Source: Roseovarius sp. UBA3070 (GTDB taxonomy: Bacteria > Pseudomonadota > Alphaproteobacteria > Rhodobacterales > Rhodobacteraceae). Taken from it: a stretch of 16,839 nt of DNA. This document shows, one piece after another, positions 7,563 through 15,852 of the stretch; within the stretch, counting starts at the first letter, position 1, and the number at the start of each line of letters is the position of its first letter. Position numbers and translations under genes: made by a program. Location of the stretch: the NCBI GenBank assembly GCA_002366775.1, contig DFBW01000028.1, forward strand, positions 1 to 16,839, read 5' to 3'. The notes beneath the pieces are model-generated. The model did not search any database. It saw nothing but the letters and a program-made list of their open reading frames with translations, and was not told the origin of the DNA.

Positions 7563-9191
7563 TTGCAGCAACTCGCTACTTTATGGACATCCCTAGATGC
7601 ACGTCGTCGCGTTATTGTGGTGTTGGCCACAGCGGCCATGTTTACCGCCGTATTGTCCCTTGCCCGTATGGCATCTGCACCCAGTTTGACGTTGCTTTAT
7701 GCGGGGCTGGAAAGTGGCCCCGCAGGCGAGGTTGTCAGCGCGCTTGAAGCACAGGGTGCCACATACCAGGTGCGCGGCGGGTCGATTTTTGTTGATTCGG
7801 CCCGGCGCGATGAATTGCGCATGACATTGGCCAGCGAAGGCCTGCCCACCAACTCCGGCAAAGGATATGAGCTGCTGGACACGCTTTCTGGGTTTGGCAC
7901 CACATCACAGATGTTTGACGCCGCATATTGGCGTGCCAAAGAGGGCGAGCTGGCGCGCACCATCGTCTCACACCCAGCAATCAATATGGCGCGGGTTCAT
8001 CTGGCCAGCGGCGGCTCCAACCCGTTTCAACGTGATGTTACGCCGACAGCTTCAGTTTCTATCTCGTCCGATGGAGGCGGGATCACCGCGAAACATGCGC
8101 GCGCGCTGCGGTTTTTGGTGGCTTCGGCTGTGGCCGGCCTAACCCCCGATGATGTGTCAATTATTGACGGCCAGGGCGGGTTGATCGGTGCCGCAGATGA
8201 GGCCCCGTCGAACACAGCTGATGATCGCGCCGATGTGATCCGCCAGAAGGTTGAGCGCCTGTTGGAAGCACGTGTTGGGGCTGGAAATGCGGTGGTTGAG
8301 CTGAGCCTTGATACCATTACCAGCACCGAATCTATCCGTGAACGCCGCATTGATCCTGATAGCCGCGTCGCTATCAGTACCGACACCGAAGAACGCTCGG
8401 ATACAGCCTCGGATCAGGGTGGTGGCGACGTGACTGTCGCGTCAAACCTGCCTGCCGGGGATGCAGCAGGTGGCGACAGCTCATCCAGCCAGGCATCAGA
8501 GACGCGTGAACGCGTAAATTACGAAGTGTCCGAAACCGAACGCCAGGTGACCATGGCCCCAGGTGCAATAAAACGCCTGACTGTGGCGGTGTTGGTCAAT
8601 GGCACGCTGGACACAGGAGCAGATGGGGCAGAACAATTTGTGCCCCGCTCCGATGAAGAATTGGGCTCTTTGCGTGAACTTGTGGCCTCAGCAGTTGGCT
8701 TTGATGAGACGCGCGGCGATGTAATCACGTTGAAAACCATGCAATTTGAACCCGCTGTTCCGGAAGGTACTGCTGTTCAGGCCTCATTGTTCGACAAGCT
8801 GGCGATTGACGTGATGTCAATCATTCAGGCCGCCGTTCTGGCGATTGTAGCGCTTGTACTTGGCCTTTTTGTGGTGCGCCCATTGTTAAACAGTGGCCCC
8901 GTGGAACAAGCATTGCCGCAGTTGAGCCCACCCCCCCGGAGTGATCCGGCAGAGAACATGACCCCACTTACAGGTGAAATTGATGACGGCACATTCTCAC
9001 CCGTAGGCATGACGACGCTACCCAATGGTGAAGGCCTGGTTGATGAAACCCAGGGCGGCCTGCTGTCGCTGGCCGAGGGTGAAGGGCAAGAAGACCCGGT
9101 GGAACGTCTGCGTAATTTGATAGGCGAGCGTCAAGAAGAAACGGTTGAGATACTACGCAGTTGGCTGGAAGGTGAGGAGGAGAACGCCTGA
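7563..9191 (+). CDS. fliF: FliF, flagellar MS-ring protein
   Basis: FliF builds the MS ring in the inner membrane, on which the C ring and export gate assemble. The 542-aa product has a first membrane helix at about 16-38 and the YscJ/FliF ring-building region at about 45-210 (LTLLYAGLE, GLPTNSGKGYELLD, ARVHLA). A variable Ser/Asp-rich central region follows. The second membrane helix is at about 417-440 and the acidic C-terminal FliG-binding helix is VERLRNLIGERQEETVEIL. The start is TTG at 7563 with AGGAGG seven bases upstream. The next in-frame ATG falls inside the first membrane helix, and a TAG lies upstream with no ATG between. It is the first gene of a four-gene overlapping operon; fliG, often its neighbour, is absent here. 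Confidence 0.97.
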   Translation: MQQLATLWTSLDARRRVIVVLATAAMFTAVLSLARMASAPSLTLLYAGLESGPAGEVVSALEAQGATYQVRGGSIFVDSARRDELRMTLASEGLPTNSGKGYELLDTLSGFGTTSQMFDAAYWRAKEGELARTIVSHPAINMARVHLASGGSNPFQRDVTPTASVSISSDGGGITAKHARALRFLVASAVAGLTPDDVSIIDGQGGLIGAADEAPSNTADDRADVIRQKVERLLEARVGAGNAVVELSLDTITSTESIRERRIDPDSRVAISTDTEERSDTASDQGGGDVTVASNLPAGDAAGGDSSSSQASETRERVNYEVSETERQVTMAPGAIKRLTVAVLVNGTLDTGADGAEQFVPRSDEELGSLRELVASAVGFDETRGDVITLKTMQFEPAVPEGTAVQASLFDKLAIDVMSIIQAAVLAIVALVLGLFVVRPLLNSGPVEQALPQLSPPPRSDPAENMTPLTGEIDDGTFSPVGMTTLPNGEGLVDETQGGLLSLAEGEGQEDPVERLRNLIGERQEETVEILRSWLEGEEENA

Positions 9192-9778
9192 TGAGTATTT
9201 CACATTTACTCGAAGATTTTGGATCTCTTGCACAGGGTACACCTGTTTCGCTAACCGATGTGTCTTTGGAAGAGCAGAAGCTGGAAGCCTTTGAAAAAGG
9301 GTATCAGGCCGGATGGGATGATTCCACCAAATCCGGGTCTGACGACAGCCGCCGGATCTCTGCTGATTTTGAACAAAACCTTCAGGATTTGTCTTTCACT
9401 TATCAGGAGGCGCATGTCGCCTCACTAAATGCGCTTAAACCGCTGTTGGATCAGATGGTGTCGACCGTGCTGCCTGCAATGGTGCAGAAAACTCTTGGAT
9501 CGCAGATTTCGGAATTACTGCATGACCTGGCCAAAAAACATGGCTCACAACCTATTGAAATAGTCGTAGCGCCCGCCAACAGCGCAACAATCGGCGATTT
9601 TCTGAATCAAAGCACGCAGCAAGATATCAAGCTTGTCGAAGAGCCGTCTCTGGCTGACGGCCAAGTTTACATCCGATTTGGCAGCCAGGAACGCGAAATC
9701 AATTTGAACGAAATTCTGACATCCATCGATCAAGCTGTTGTCGGATTTTTTGAAGAAGCCCAGAGGGAAACAGCATGA
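9191..9778 (+). CDS. fliH: FliH-like flagellar export ATPase regulator
   Basis: FliH binds the export ATPase FliI and tethers it to the C ring through FliN. This 195-aa product has the expected order: a short N-terminus, a helical section starting EKGYQAGWDD at about 35-44 that continues as a coiled coil to about 85, and a C-terminal alpha/beta domain (about 90-190). The latter includes PIEIVVAPANS and ends in a VGFFEE helix. Sequence divergence in this family makes the identification rest partly on context between fliF and fliN. ATG overlaps the fliF stop (TGATG), with GGAGGAG about eight bases upstream inside fliF. The stop overlaps the fliN start (ATGA). fliI is not in the window. Confidence 0.85.
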   Translation: MSISHLLEDFGSLAQGTPVSLTDVSLEEQKLEAFEKGYQAGWDDSTKSGSDDSRRISADFEQNLQDLSFTYQEAHVASLNALKPLLDQMVSTVLPAMVQKTLGSQISELLHDLAKKHGSQPIEIVVAPANSATIGDFLNQSTQQDIKLVEEPSLADGQVYIRFGSQEREINLNEILTSIDQAVVGFFEEAQRETA

Positions 9779-10074
9779 CAGATGATGTGAGCGCAAAACC
9801 GACCAACGCAAGTGGACCAAAGAACCCGTTTTCATCGGTCCCAGTAGAAATCACGATTTCGGTGGGCAAAGCCAGGCCTCTGATCCGTGACCTGTTAAAG
9901 CTGGGGCAGGACGCCGTTCTGCCACTAGACAAACGCGTGGATGATCCGGTGGAGCTATATGTAGGCGATCGCCTGATCGCGCGTGGTGAGTTGGAGGAGA
10001 TGGACGGCGATGCACAAGGACAGCTTGCTGTACGCCTAACAGAAGTCGCAGATCTGCAAGATGGCCTGGGATGA
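9775..10074 (+). CDS. fliN: FliN, flagellar C-ring switch protein
   Basis: FliN forms the base of the C ring with FliM and docks the FliH/FliI export complex. The 99-aa product is a typical short FliN: a disordered N-terminus (about 1-18) followed by one SpoA domain. Its hallmarks are VPVEITISVGKARPLIRDLLKLG and the DDPVELYVGDRLIARGELEEMDG strand pair. It overlaps fliH by four bases (ATGA) with a GAGG about eight bases upstream. It overlaps fliP by four bases in the same way, so ring and export-gate subunits are translationally coupled. fliM and fliG are not in the window. Confidence 0.95.
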   Translation: MTDDVSAKPTNASGPKNPFSSVPVEITISVGKARPLIRDLLKLGQDAVLPLDKRVDDPVELYVGDRLIARGELEEMDGDAQGQLAVRLTEVADLQDGLG

Positions 10075-10808
10075 AACGTACATTCCTGCTTATCATCGCT
10101 CTTAGCCTGGTGGTTCTGTTCTGGGTTGCTCCTGCTTCGGCGCAAGACATATCAATCTCACTGGGGGATGAGGGCAGCCTATCAGCGCGCACTATTCAAC
10201 TGATGCTGTTAATCACGGTGCTGAGCCTTGCCCCGGGCCTGGCCATCATGATCACCTGTTTTCCATTTATTGTGACGGTCTTGTCGATACTGCGGCAGGG
10301 GATCGGGCTGCAGCAATCACCTCCGAATATGTTGATTATCAGCCTGGCGCTTTTTTTGACCTACTTCGTGATGGAGCCAGTTTTTATCGCCGCTTGGTCA
10401 CAGGGAATAGATCCTTTGCTGCAAGATAAACTGTCTTTTGAAGATGCCATCAGCCGTACGCTGGCCCCTTTTCGCATTTTTATGGCGGGCCGTGTGGATG
10501 CAGACACACTTGCAGCGATGGCGGCGTTGCGTCCAGATGCTGAAAATATCGCCACTGGTGCCGATGCGCCTTTGTCGGTTCTTATTCCCAGTTTTCTTTT
10601 GTCCGAGATTTCTCGCGCATTTCAGATTGGTTTTCTTGTTTTTCTGCCATTCTTGATCATTGATCTCGTTGTTGCAGCCATCTTGATGTCCATGGGCATG
10701 ATGATGGTGCCGCCGGTAGTTGTCTCGCTGCCATTCAAACTGGCCTTCTTCGTGATTGCAGATGGATGGCAATTGATCGCCGATAGCCTGGTCAGAGGGT
10801 ACTTCTGA
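10071..10808 (+). CDS. fliP: FliP, flagellar export gate membrane protein
   Basis: FliP forms, with FliQ and FliR, the helical pore of the export gate. The 245-aa product has a cleavable-looking signal peptide (residues 1-24, ending PASAQ), as in other FliP proteins. Four hydrophobic segments follow. The core signature is present: ITCFPFIVTVLSILRQGIG followed by LQQSPPN and ALFLTYFVMEPVF, then the second signature region with ILMSMGMMMVPP. The start overlaps fliN (ATGA). It is the last gene of the rightward operon; fliQ, which often follows, is missing here. An 11-bp inverted repeat spans its stop codon. Confidence 0.97.
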   Translation: MKRTFLLIIALSLVVLFWVAPASAQDISISLGDEGSLSARTIQLMLLITVLSLAPGLAIMITCFPFIVTVLSILRQGIGLQQSPPNMLIISLALFLTYFVMEPVFIAAWSQGIDPLLQDKLSFEDAISRTLAPFRIFMAGRVDADTLAAMAALRPDAENIATGADAPLSVLIPSFLLSEISRAFQIGFLVFLPFLIIDLVVAAILMSMGMMMVPPVVVSLPFKLAFFVIADGWQLIADSLVRGYF

Positions 10809-10814
10809 CCAGGC
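10786..10814. terminator. Perfect 11-bp stem-loop over the fliP stop, between convergent operons
   Basis: GCCTGGTCAGA (10786-10796) and TCTGACCAGGC (10804-10814) are exact reverse complements around a seven-base loop. The fliP stop codon lies in the right arm. The flgI stop is only 17 bases past the fliP stop, so this symmetric hairpin sits where both convergent transcripts end. No T-tract follows on either strand, so it is not a textbook intrinsic terminator. It could act as a bidirectional or Rho-assisted terminator, or as a 3'-end stabiliser. Confidence 0.6.
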
Positions 10815-10825
10815 CCGCACACACA

Positions 10826-11938
10826 TTATCTTACCACAAACTCAGCATGCAAAGCGCCGGCCGCCTTGATGCTTTTGAGGATGTCGATCATATCGCGCGG
10901 CGATACGCCCAACGCATTGAGCCCTGCAATCACTTCTGACAATGAGGTGCCTGATGGTACCTCGGCCAGCCCTGTTCCTGGTTCTTCCTCGATCGAGGCA
11001 TTGGTACGCGGTAGAACGATGGTTTCCCCAGCAGCAAAGGGGTTGGGCTGTAGAGCCAGTGGCACTTCTTCCACTCGCAGGGTTAAATTCCCTTGAGATA
11101 CCGCAACGCGTGAAATTCGTACTTCTTGCCCCATAACAATAGTGCCTGAGCGTTGATCGACTACGACACGCGCTTTGCGTTCTGGCTCGACCAGAATATT
11201 CTCAATTCGGCCTACCGCATGTGCAGCGGAACGTGCGTTAGCAGCATCGACACTGATCCGCACCGTGCCAGAATCCAGCATGATGGCCACAGGTCTCCCA
11301 TAGGTTTTATTGATTGCCTCTTCGATCCGTCCCGCTGTGGTGAAATCCGGTTCGCGCAAAGCCAAACGCAGTGTATCAAGAGAGGCAAACTCAAATTCGA
11401 TCTCACGCTCGACCCGCGCACCAGATGGGATCACTCCGGATGTAGGCACACCTTGTACCACCCCTGCGGCAACACCTTCAGCAGAGGCGCCGCCGGCGAT
11501 GATCGTCCCCTGCGCCACGGCATAGATCTGACCGTCTGCCGCATTAAGCGGAGTCATGACCAAAGTGCCGCCAAGAAGGCTCTTTGCATCACCGATTGCT
11601 GAAACTGTCACATCAATTTGCCCGCCCGTGCGCGCAAAAGGTGGCAGGCTGGCCGTGACAAAAACTGCGGCTACATTCTTTGGGCGAAACTGCTCACCGG
11701 TGATGTTCACGCCCAGTCGTTCAAGGATGTTTGACATGATTTCTTCGGTGAAGGGTGCGTTTCGAATGCCATCGCCCGTGCCATTCAGGCCAACCACCAG
11801 ACCGTACCCCACCAGGTCATTACCGCGCACCCCATCAAATTCTACCAGATCCTTGATCCGGATCGGGCTGGCCGAAACCGGGAGCACAAAGAGCGACAGA
11901 GCGATGAGGCAGATTGTAATACGTTTGCATATGTTCAT
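10826..11938 (-). CDS. flgI: FlgI, flagellar P-ring protein
   Basis: FlgI is secreted to the periplasm and forms the P ring, the rod bushing in the peptidoglycan. The 370-aa product has a signal peptide (MNICKRITICLIALSLFVLPVSA) and then the canonical FlgI start (SPIRIKDLVEFDGVRGNDL, GYGLVVGLNGTGD). The conserved NVAAVFVTASLPPFARTG block and the C-terminal LNALGVSPRDMIDILKSIK followed by AGALHAEFVV are also present. I use ATG at 11938, which overlaps the flgL stop (TGATG). A GTG one codon earlier would add a single residue. It is the last gene of the hook operon, whereas in many bacteria flgI sits with flgH and rod genes. It converges on fliP with a 17-base gap. Confidence 0.97.
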   Translation of the reverse strand: MNICKRITICLIALSLFVLPVSASPIRIKDLVEFDGVRGNDLVGYGLVVGLNGTGDGIRNAPFTEEIMSNILERLGVNITGEQFRPKNVAAVFVTASLPPFARTGGQIDVTVSAIGDAKSLLGGTLVMTPLNAADGQIYAVAQGTIIAGGASAEGVAAGVVQGVPTSGVIPSGARVEREIEFEFASLDTLRLALREPDFTTAGRIEEAINKTYGRPVAIMLDSGTVRISVDAANARSAAHAVGRIENILVEPERKARVVVDQRSGTIVMGQEVRISRVAVSQGNLTLRVEEVPLALQPNPFAAGETIVLPRTNASIEEEPGTGLAEVPSGTSLSEVIAGLNALGVSPRDMIDILKSIKAAGALHAEFVVR

Positions 11939-12942
11939 CACAGGTAATTCACCAGGTTGAGCCGCGACATGCGCGACGTGATTGTATAAAGCGTTTCAAG
12001 CCGCAATTGGACGGTTTCAAGCTCGGTTGCTGTGTCGTAAGGATCCACCGCCAACAGTTGAGTTTGCACCAGCGATAGGCTGGTCTGTTCAGCCGAGAGA
12101 CGCGTGGCAGCGCGGTCAATGCGGCTTTCGGCAAAGCCAAGATCGGAACGTATATCAATGACCCTCGATTCAGCCCCAAGCAAGCTTTGCCCAATTTGCT
12201 GAGTTAGGGTGCGCTGTTCTGCGTTGGTTAAGGTCACGCCAGGATCATCCAAAACCGAGGCAATGGCGATCTGCTTTAACACCGCGCGAATTGCTGGATC
12301 ATCGGCCCGCAAATCAAGCGAAACAGATTCCCCATGCCCCAGTTGATAGGCATTTCTTGCGGAAGATCCTCCCTGATAGATCAGCGTTTCAAACCCACCC
12401 GCCGGGTCAAAGAATGTATCCAACGCCGTGGTGACATCTCCAGCAGTTGCTGACCCCGCTACGGCCGCCTGAATTGCCGCGATAAAATCACTGGTTGGGG
12501 CCAGCGGCGGCTGTGTAACTTCATCACCAGAAAACAGCGACCGGCCTCCGACATTCGTGTTTAAAGCGGCGAAAACCGTGGCAAGTGTACCGCGCGCTTC
12601 GTTGGCAAACGCATCAAAGCCGATCCCCCCCTGGGATGTACCAATGGTCAGCGCGATCGAGCTAAGGTCTTGCGTGGTGGTTTGCACTGTGTCCAACGCC
12701 AGTTGCATCATCGACGTTTCGACGCGGCCCTGATCGGCACCACGTTGAAAGGAATGCGACAATTCAAGCTTGTGTTGCACATCGGCCAAATGCAGCAAAT
12801 TGCCTGAGAGGTGTTGCGTGACATCCGCCGTTAAACCGCTGGCCAGCTCTGCTGCGAGGCGGTCCATTTGCTGTTTCAGGGCGGTATTTTGATGGCGCAA
12901 GGCAAAACCCTGAGCGAGATCACCAATAGAATTGAATGACAT
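11938..12942 (-). CDS. flgL: FlgL, hook-filament junction protein
   Basis: FlgL (HAP3) joins the hook to the flagellin filament. The 334-aa product is flagellin-like at both ends: an N-terminal helical region (LAQGFALRHQNTALKQQMDRL and on to about 130) and a C-terminal helical region (about 255-334) containing ATELETVQLRLETLYTITSR. The body between contains SLFSGDEV. There is no signal peptide, as expected for a type III export substrate. It starts three bases after the flgK stop and its stop overlaps the flgI start. Assignment as FlgL rather than flagellin rests on position after flgK, length and the SLFSG motif typical of FlgL. Confidence 0.93.
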   Translation of the reverse strand: MSFNSIGDLAQGFALRHQNTALKQQMDRLAAELASGLTADVTQHLSGNLLHLADVQHKLELSHSFQRGADQGRVETSMMQLALDTVQTTTQDLSSIALTIGTSQGGIGFDAFANEARGTLATVFAALNTNVGGRSLFSGDEVTQPPLAPTSDFIAAIQAAVAGSATAGDVTTALDTFFDPAGGFETLIYQGGSSARNAYQLGHGESVSLDLRADDPAIRAVLKQIAIASVLDDPGVTLTNAEQRTLTQQIGQSLLGAESRVIDIRSDLGFAESRIDRAATRLSAEQTSLSLVQTQLLAVDPYDTATELETVQLRLETLYTITSRMSRLNLVNYL

Positions 12943-12945
12943 AGG

Positions 12946-14397
12946 TTAAATCCTCAATAGGGCTTGCATCATTTCGTCGATCGTTTGGATCATTCGGGCA
13001 TTGGCTCCGTAAGCTTGCTCAACCAACAAAAGCCGTTGCAGTTCGGCATCTGTATCGACACCATTTTCCAGCTCCAGATTGACCAATTCACTTTGCAGGG
13101 CCGATGCAAATGTGAGCGTTTGGTCCAGCGTCAGGCGATTTTGCCCGAGCTGCGATGAATAGGTGGCCAGATGCCCGGTCAATGACCGCGCAGTGCCGCC
13201 CAGCGACCCAGATGCGAGACTAACATCCGAGGAGAGCGCTGTGGAAAGCTCGGTCAACAATGTGCCATTGCCTGCTGGCCCCTGAGTGAGCGCACCGAGC
13301 CCGTCACGCAGCCGCCAAGCCGCGCCACCCTGTGCGGGATCAACCAGGGCGTTTAGGGAAATTCGACCTGCTACGCCCACCTCATTCACTGGGTCAAACA
13401 ACAGCCCACCATCCGTAAAGAGGCCCGGATCGCCTGGCGCACGGGTGGCATCCAGGCTGGGATCTTGTAACCGCTCAAGCATATTGCGAGCGAGCGCATC
13501 CAGTTGAGTTTGCGCATCCACCGCCAGATCATCGCGCACCGAAAATAATGCGGCGAGGCGGCCACCTTCGACCGGGCTGCCAGTCCCAGATGGAGGCACG
13601 GCCACGCCGTTGATTGTCAGTCCGGACAATTGGCCGTTACCCAGGGTCATGTGCGGAGCAACGACATTTGATGGGTTGAATTCCAATGTGGCTGCTGTGC
13701 CGTCCAGAAGAATTGCGCCGCCAGGTGTAAAAAGCGCCAGTGTGCCGTTGTCCCGCGGCACTTGTCGCACCGGGATTAGTGTGGCCAGTTCATCAATCTG
13801 TTGTTGGCGATGATCCAAAAGCGAGGCGGACAAGTGATCTTTGTTGGCGTGACCAGCAATTTCAACATTCAGCTGTTGAATATTGCCGAGAAGGGTATTC
13901 GCCCTATCCACAGTGCTGGAAATCTGGCCCTCGGTATCCGTACGGTCACGCTCTATTTCATTGGATGCGATGTTGAACGCTTGGGTTAGTTCACCCGCTC
14001 GAACCGCCACTTCCAAATGTGCATTACTGTTTTCGGGATTGTTGGATGCAAAAAGAAGGCTGGCCTCAAACGCCGCCAACCTACCCGAGAGCGACGCCGG
14101 ATCGTCAGGGGTGCCCAAGGTGCGTTCCAGCGATGCCACGAACTCCGCGCGTGTTTCAGCGTGGCTTAACGCCCCATCCGCAGCACGCCGATCTGTCAAA
14201 AGCACCGGGTCCACCCGACGGGTGATCCCGGTGATGCTAACGCCCGACCGGCCGTAGCCGTTGGAATTTAACTCCAGCTGGCGGGGGGCGTATCCTTCGG
14301 TCAGAACATTGGCCAGATTGGAAGAGGTCACATCGGCCGCACGGGCCGAGGCGGTCAATCCGGTGATCGCGGCATTTAGGGCGCTTGAAATGCTCAT
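12946..14397 (-). CDS. flgK: FlgK, hook-associated protein 1
   Basis: FlgK (HAP1) is the first junction protein on the hook tip. The 483-aa product begins with the axial-protein motif SSALNAAITGLTASARAADV followed by TSSNLANVLTEGYAPRQ. It ends with LVEQAYGANARMIQTIDEM, both terminal D0/D1 helices typical of FlgK. The middle holds the FlgK domain, including DHRQQQIDELATLIPVRQV. ATG at 14397 has AAGG about eight bases upstream. It lies 42 bases after flgE, the largest gap after motB-flgE in this operon, and that gap contains a hairpin. It is followed closely by flgL. Confidence 0.96.
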   Translation of the reverse strand: MSISSALNAAITGLTASARAADVTSSNLANVLTEGYAPRQLELNSNGYGRSGVSITGITRRVDPVLLTDRRAADGALSHAETRAEFVASLERTLGTPDDPASLSGRLAAFEASLLFASNNPENSNAHLEVAVRAGELTQAFNIASNEIERDRTDTEGQISSTVDRANTLLGNIQQLNVEIAGHANKDHLSASLLDHRQQQIDELATLIPVRQVPRDNGTLALFTPGGAILLDGTAATLEFNPSNVVAPHMTLGNGQLSGLTINGVAVPPSGTGSPVEGGRLAALFSVRDDLAVDAQTQLDALARNMLERLQDPSLDATRAPGDPGLFTDGGLLFDPVNEVGVAGRISLNALVDPAQGGAAWRLRDGLGALTQGPAGNGTLLTELSTALSSDVSLASGSLGGTARSLTGHLATYSSQLGQNRLTLDQTLTFASALQSELVNLELENGVDTDAELQRLLLVEQAYGANARMIQTIDEMMQALLRI

Positions 14398-14423
14398 GAG
14401 AAGGCCTTTTCTGAAAGAAGGAT

Positions 14424-14439
14424 TACGGCGAGAGCCGTA
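14424..14439 (-). terminator. Short hairpin directly after flgE, possible partial terminator
   Basis: TACGGC (14424-14429) and GCCGTA (14434-14439) form a perfect 6-bp stem with a four-base loop, starting at the base after the flgE stop. On the minus strand it is followed by a pyrimidine-rich stretch (AATCCTTCTTTC). The stem is short for a strong intrinsic terminator, so it may cause partial termination or protect the flgE 3' end while flgK is read at a lower level. Confidence 0.4.
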
Positions 14440-15741
14440 TTAACGCTTGATGTTGGTGGTTTCCTGCAACATCTCGTCCACGGTCTGGATCACTTTGGCG
14501 TTTGAAGAATAGGCGCGCTGGGTCTGGATCATATCCGTCAGCTCACCAGCCACATCTGTGGATGATTCCTCGCGTGCAAATGACACCACTTCACCAGTCG
14601 GGCCATCACCAGCGTCCCATAGGTAGAACGACCCGCTGTCGGGCGATGGCATGTAGGTTTGCTGATCCAGCGCGACCATCCCGTTAGGATTGGGCAGATC
14701 AACCAAAGGCACCTGATAGATGATTCGCGTGATGCCGGTGTCAAATGATGCCCGAACAAAACCATTGGCATCAACCTCGGCCGAAGTCATGTTGCCCACG
14801 GGTGATCCATCTTTGGAAATTGAAAGGGGTGCAAAACTGTTCGACAGCTGGGTCATGCCATCTGCGGCACCCAAGGTGCCGATGTTGATTTCCATCGGCC
14901 CACCAGCAACGTTGACAATCATGCTGCCTGACGCGCCATCATAAGCCCCGCCTGTAACAGTGGCGACACCCAGCAATGTCCCGCCAGAGGCGCGCGCGTC
15001 ATCAAAGGTCAAAGTATATTCGCCGATGATGGCACCGCCCTGGGCAGAATCGGCGATGGTCATCGTCCATTCATTTGATGCACCAACACCCGGCACTGTT
15101 GGCGTGTATTCAATCAGCAGGTTTTCAGATTTTCCAAGGTTGTCAAAATATTCGATCGGCAGTTGCCGTGGGGTCCCTGCAGACCCAGCCTCGGTTTCTG
15201 TGGCAGGCAGGTTCACGCCAAGGTTAACCTCGGTTGTTGGTTCACCCGTCAGTTGGTTCATGTTGATCTGAACCGGTTCCAACCCATCAGAGGTGTCGCG
15301 GGGATACTCTGGTACAGTTCCGTCAGGGTTGGCAGGCCAGCCCAGCAAAACAAGCCCTGATTCGGTGACCAAACGCCCCTCATCATCAGTGCGGAACGAG
15401 CCGGTCGTGGTCAACAGCATCTGTGCGTCGCCATTGCCGGCTTCGACTTCGCTCACCCGGGCGACAGGCAACATGCCGCGCTCGCTAACCGCCAAATCAG
15501 TGGCGTTATTGGTTGGTACAAGCGGGCCGCGTTGATCAATCAGGCGCAGAGTACTGGATCGCACGCCCCCTGCGGAATAGCTGCCACCGTCGGACGAAAT
15601 CACAAGGGATTGAAAATCTGCCTCAACCCGTTTGTACCCATAGGTGGACGAGTTTGCGATGTTGTCTGAAATTGCCGCAAGCCTTGTCGCGTTGGCACTA
15701 AGCCCCGCCACACCAGCATTGAGAGAGGATGAAATAGTCAT
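14440..15741 (-). CDS. flgE: FlgE, flagellar hook protein
   Basis: FlgE polymerises into the hook. From ATG at 15741 the product is 433 aa. It opens with the canonical MTISSSLNAGVAGLSANATR and the rod/hook motif ISDNIANSSTYGYKR, and closes with the matching C-terminal helix (ELTDMIQTQRAYSSNAK, VIQTVDEMLQETTNIKR). The centre is a beta-rich, Gly/Thr-rich hook domain. The start at 15741 has AAAGG seven bases upstream and matches the usual family N-terminus. However, an in-frame ATG at 15786 has a stronger AAGGAG eight bases upstream and would add 15 residues; both remain possible. The gene follows motB and precedes a hairpin and flgK. It may have its own promoter. Confidence 0.95.
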   Translation of the reverse strand: MTISSSLNAGVAGLSANATRLAAISDNIANSSTYGYKRVEADFQSLVISSDGGSYSAGGVRSSTLRLIDQRGPLVPTNNATDLAVSERGMLPVARVSEVEAGNGDAQMLLTTTGSFRTDDEGRLVTESGLVLLGWPANPDGTVPEYPRDTSDGLEPVQINMNQLTGEPTTEVNLGVNLPATETEAGSAGTPRQLPIEYFDNLGKSENLLIEYTPTVPGVGASNEWTMTIADSAQGGAIIGEYTLTFDDARASGGTLLGVATVTGGAYDGASGSMIVNVAGGPMEINIGTLGAADGMTQLSNSFAPLSISKDGSPVGNMTSAEVDANGFVRASFDTGITRIIYQVPLVDLPNPNGMVALDQQTYMPSPDSGSFYLWDAGDGPTGEVVSFAREESSTDVAGELTDMIQTQRAYSSNAKVIQTVDEMLQETTNIKR

Positions 15742-15814
15742 GGATACGCCTTTCTGCTGCATCGATAGGTTTCGATACTCAGGCATAGGCAAGTCTCCTT
15801 ACCACGGCGCTAAC

Positions 15815-15842
15815 ATATAAAATCCGCTGTATTTCCCGACAG
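15815..15842 (-). promoter_or_regulatory. Possible internal promoter for flgE
   Basis: In the 111-base gap between motB and the preferred flgE start, the minus strand shows CTGTCG (15842 to 15837), a 16-base spacer and TTATAT (15820 to 15815). These form a weak -35/-10 pair. The AAGGAG at 15795-15800 follows downstream. No CtrA-like box or sigma-54 site with correct spacing was found here. Confidence 0.25.
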
Positions 15843-15852
15843 AGAGATAATC

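Noticed and set aside
8931..8937. Run of seven C in fliF
   Set aside because: It lies in a proline-rich linker where CCC/CCA codons explain it, and the reading frame is intact.
15789..15806. Sigma-54-like sequence upstream of flgE (TGG...TTGC)
   Set aside because: The spacing between the GG and GC elements is one base too long, and the segment is better explained as the AAGGAG ribosome-binding site.
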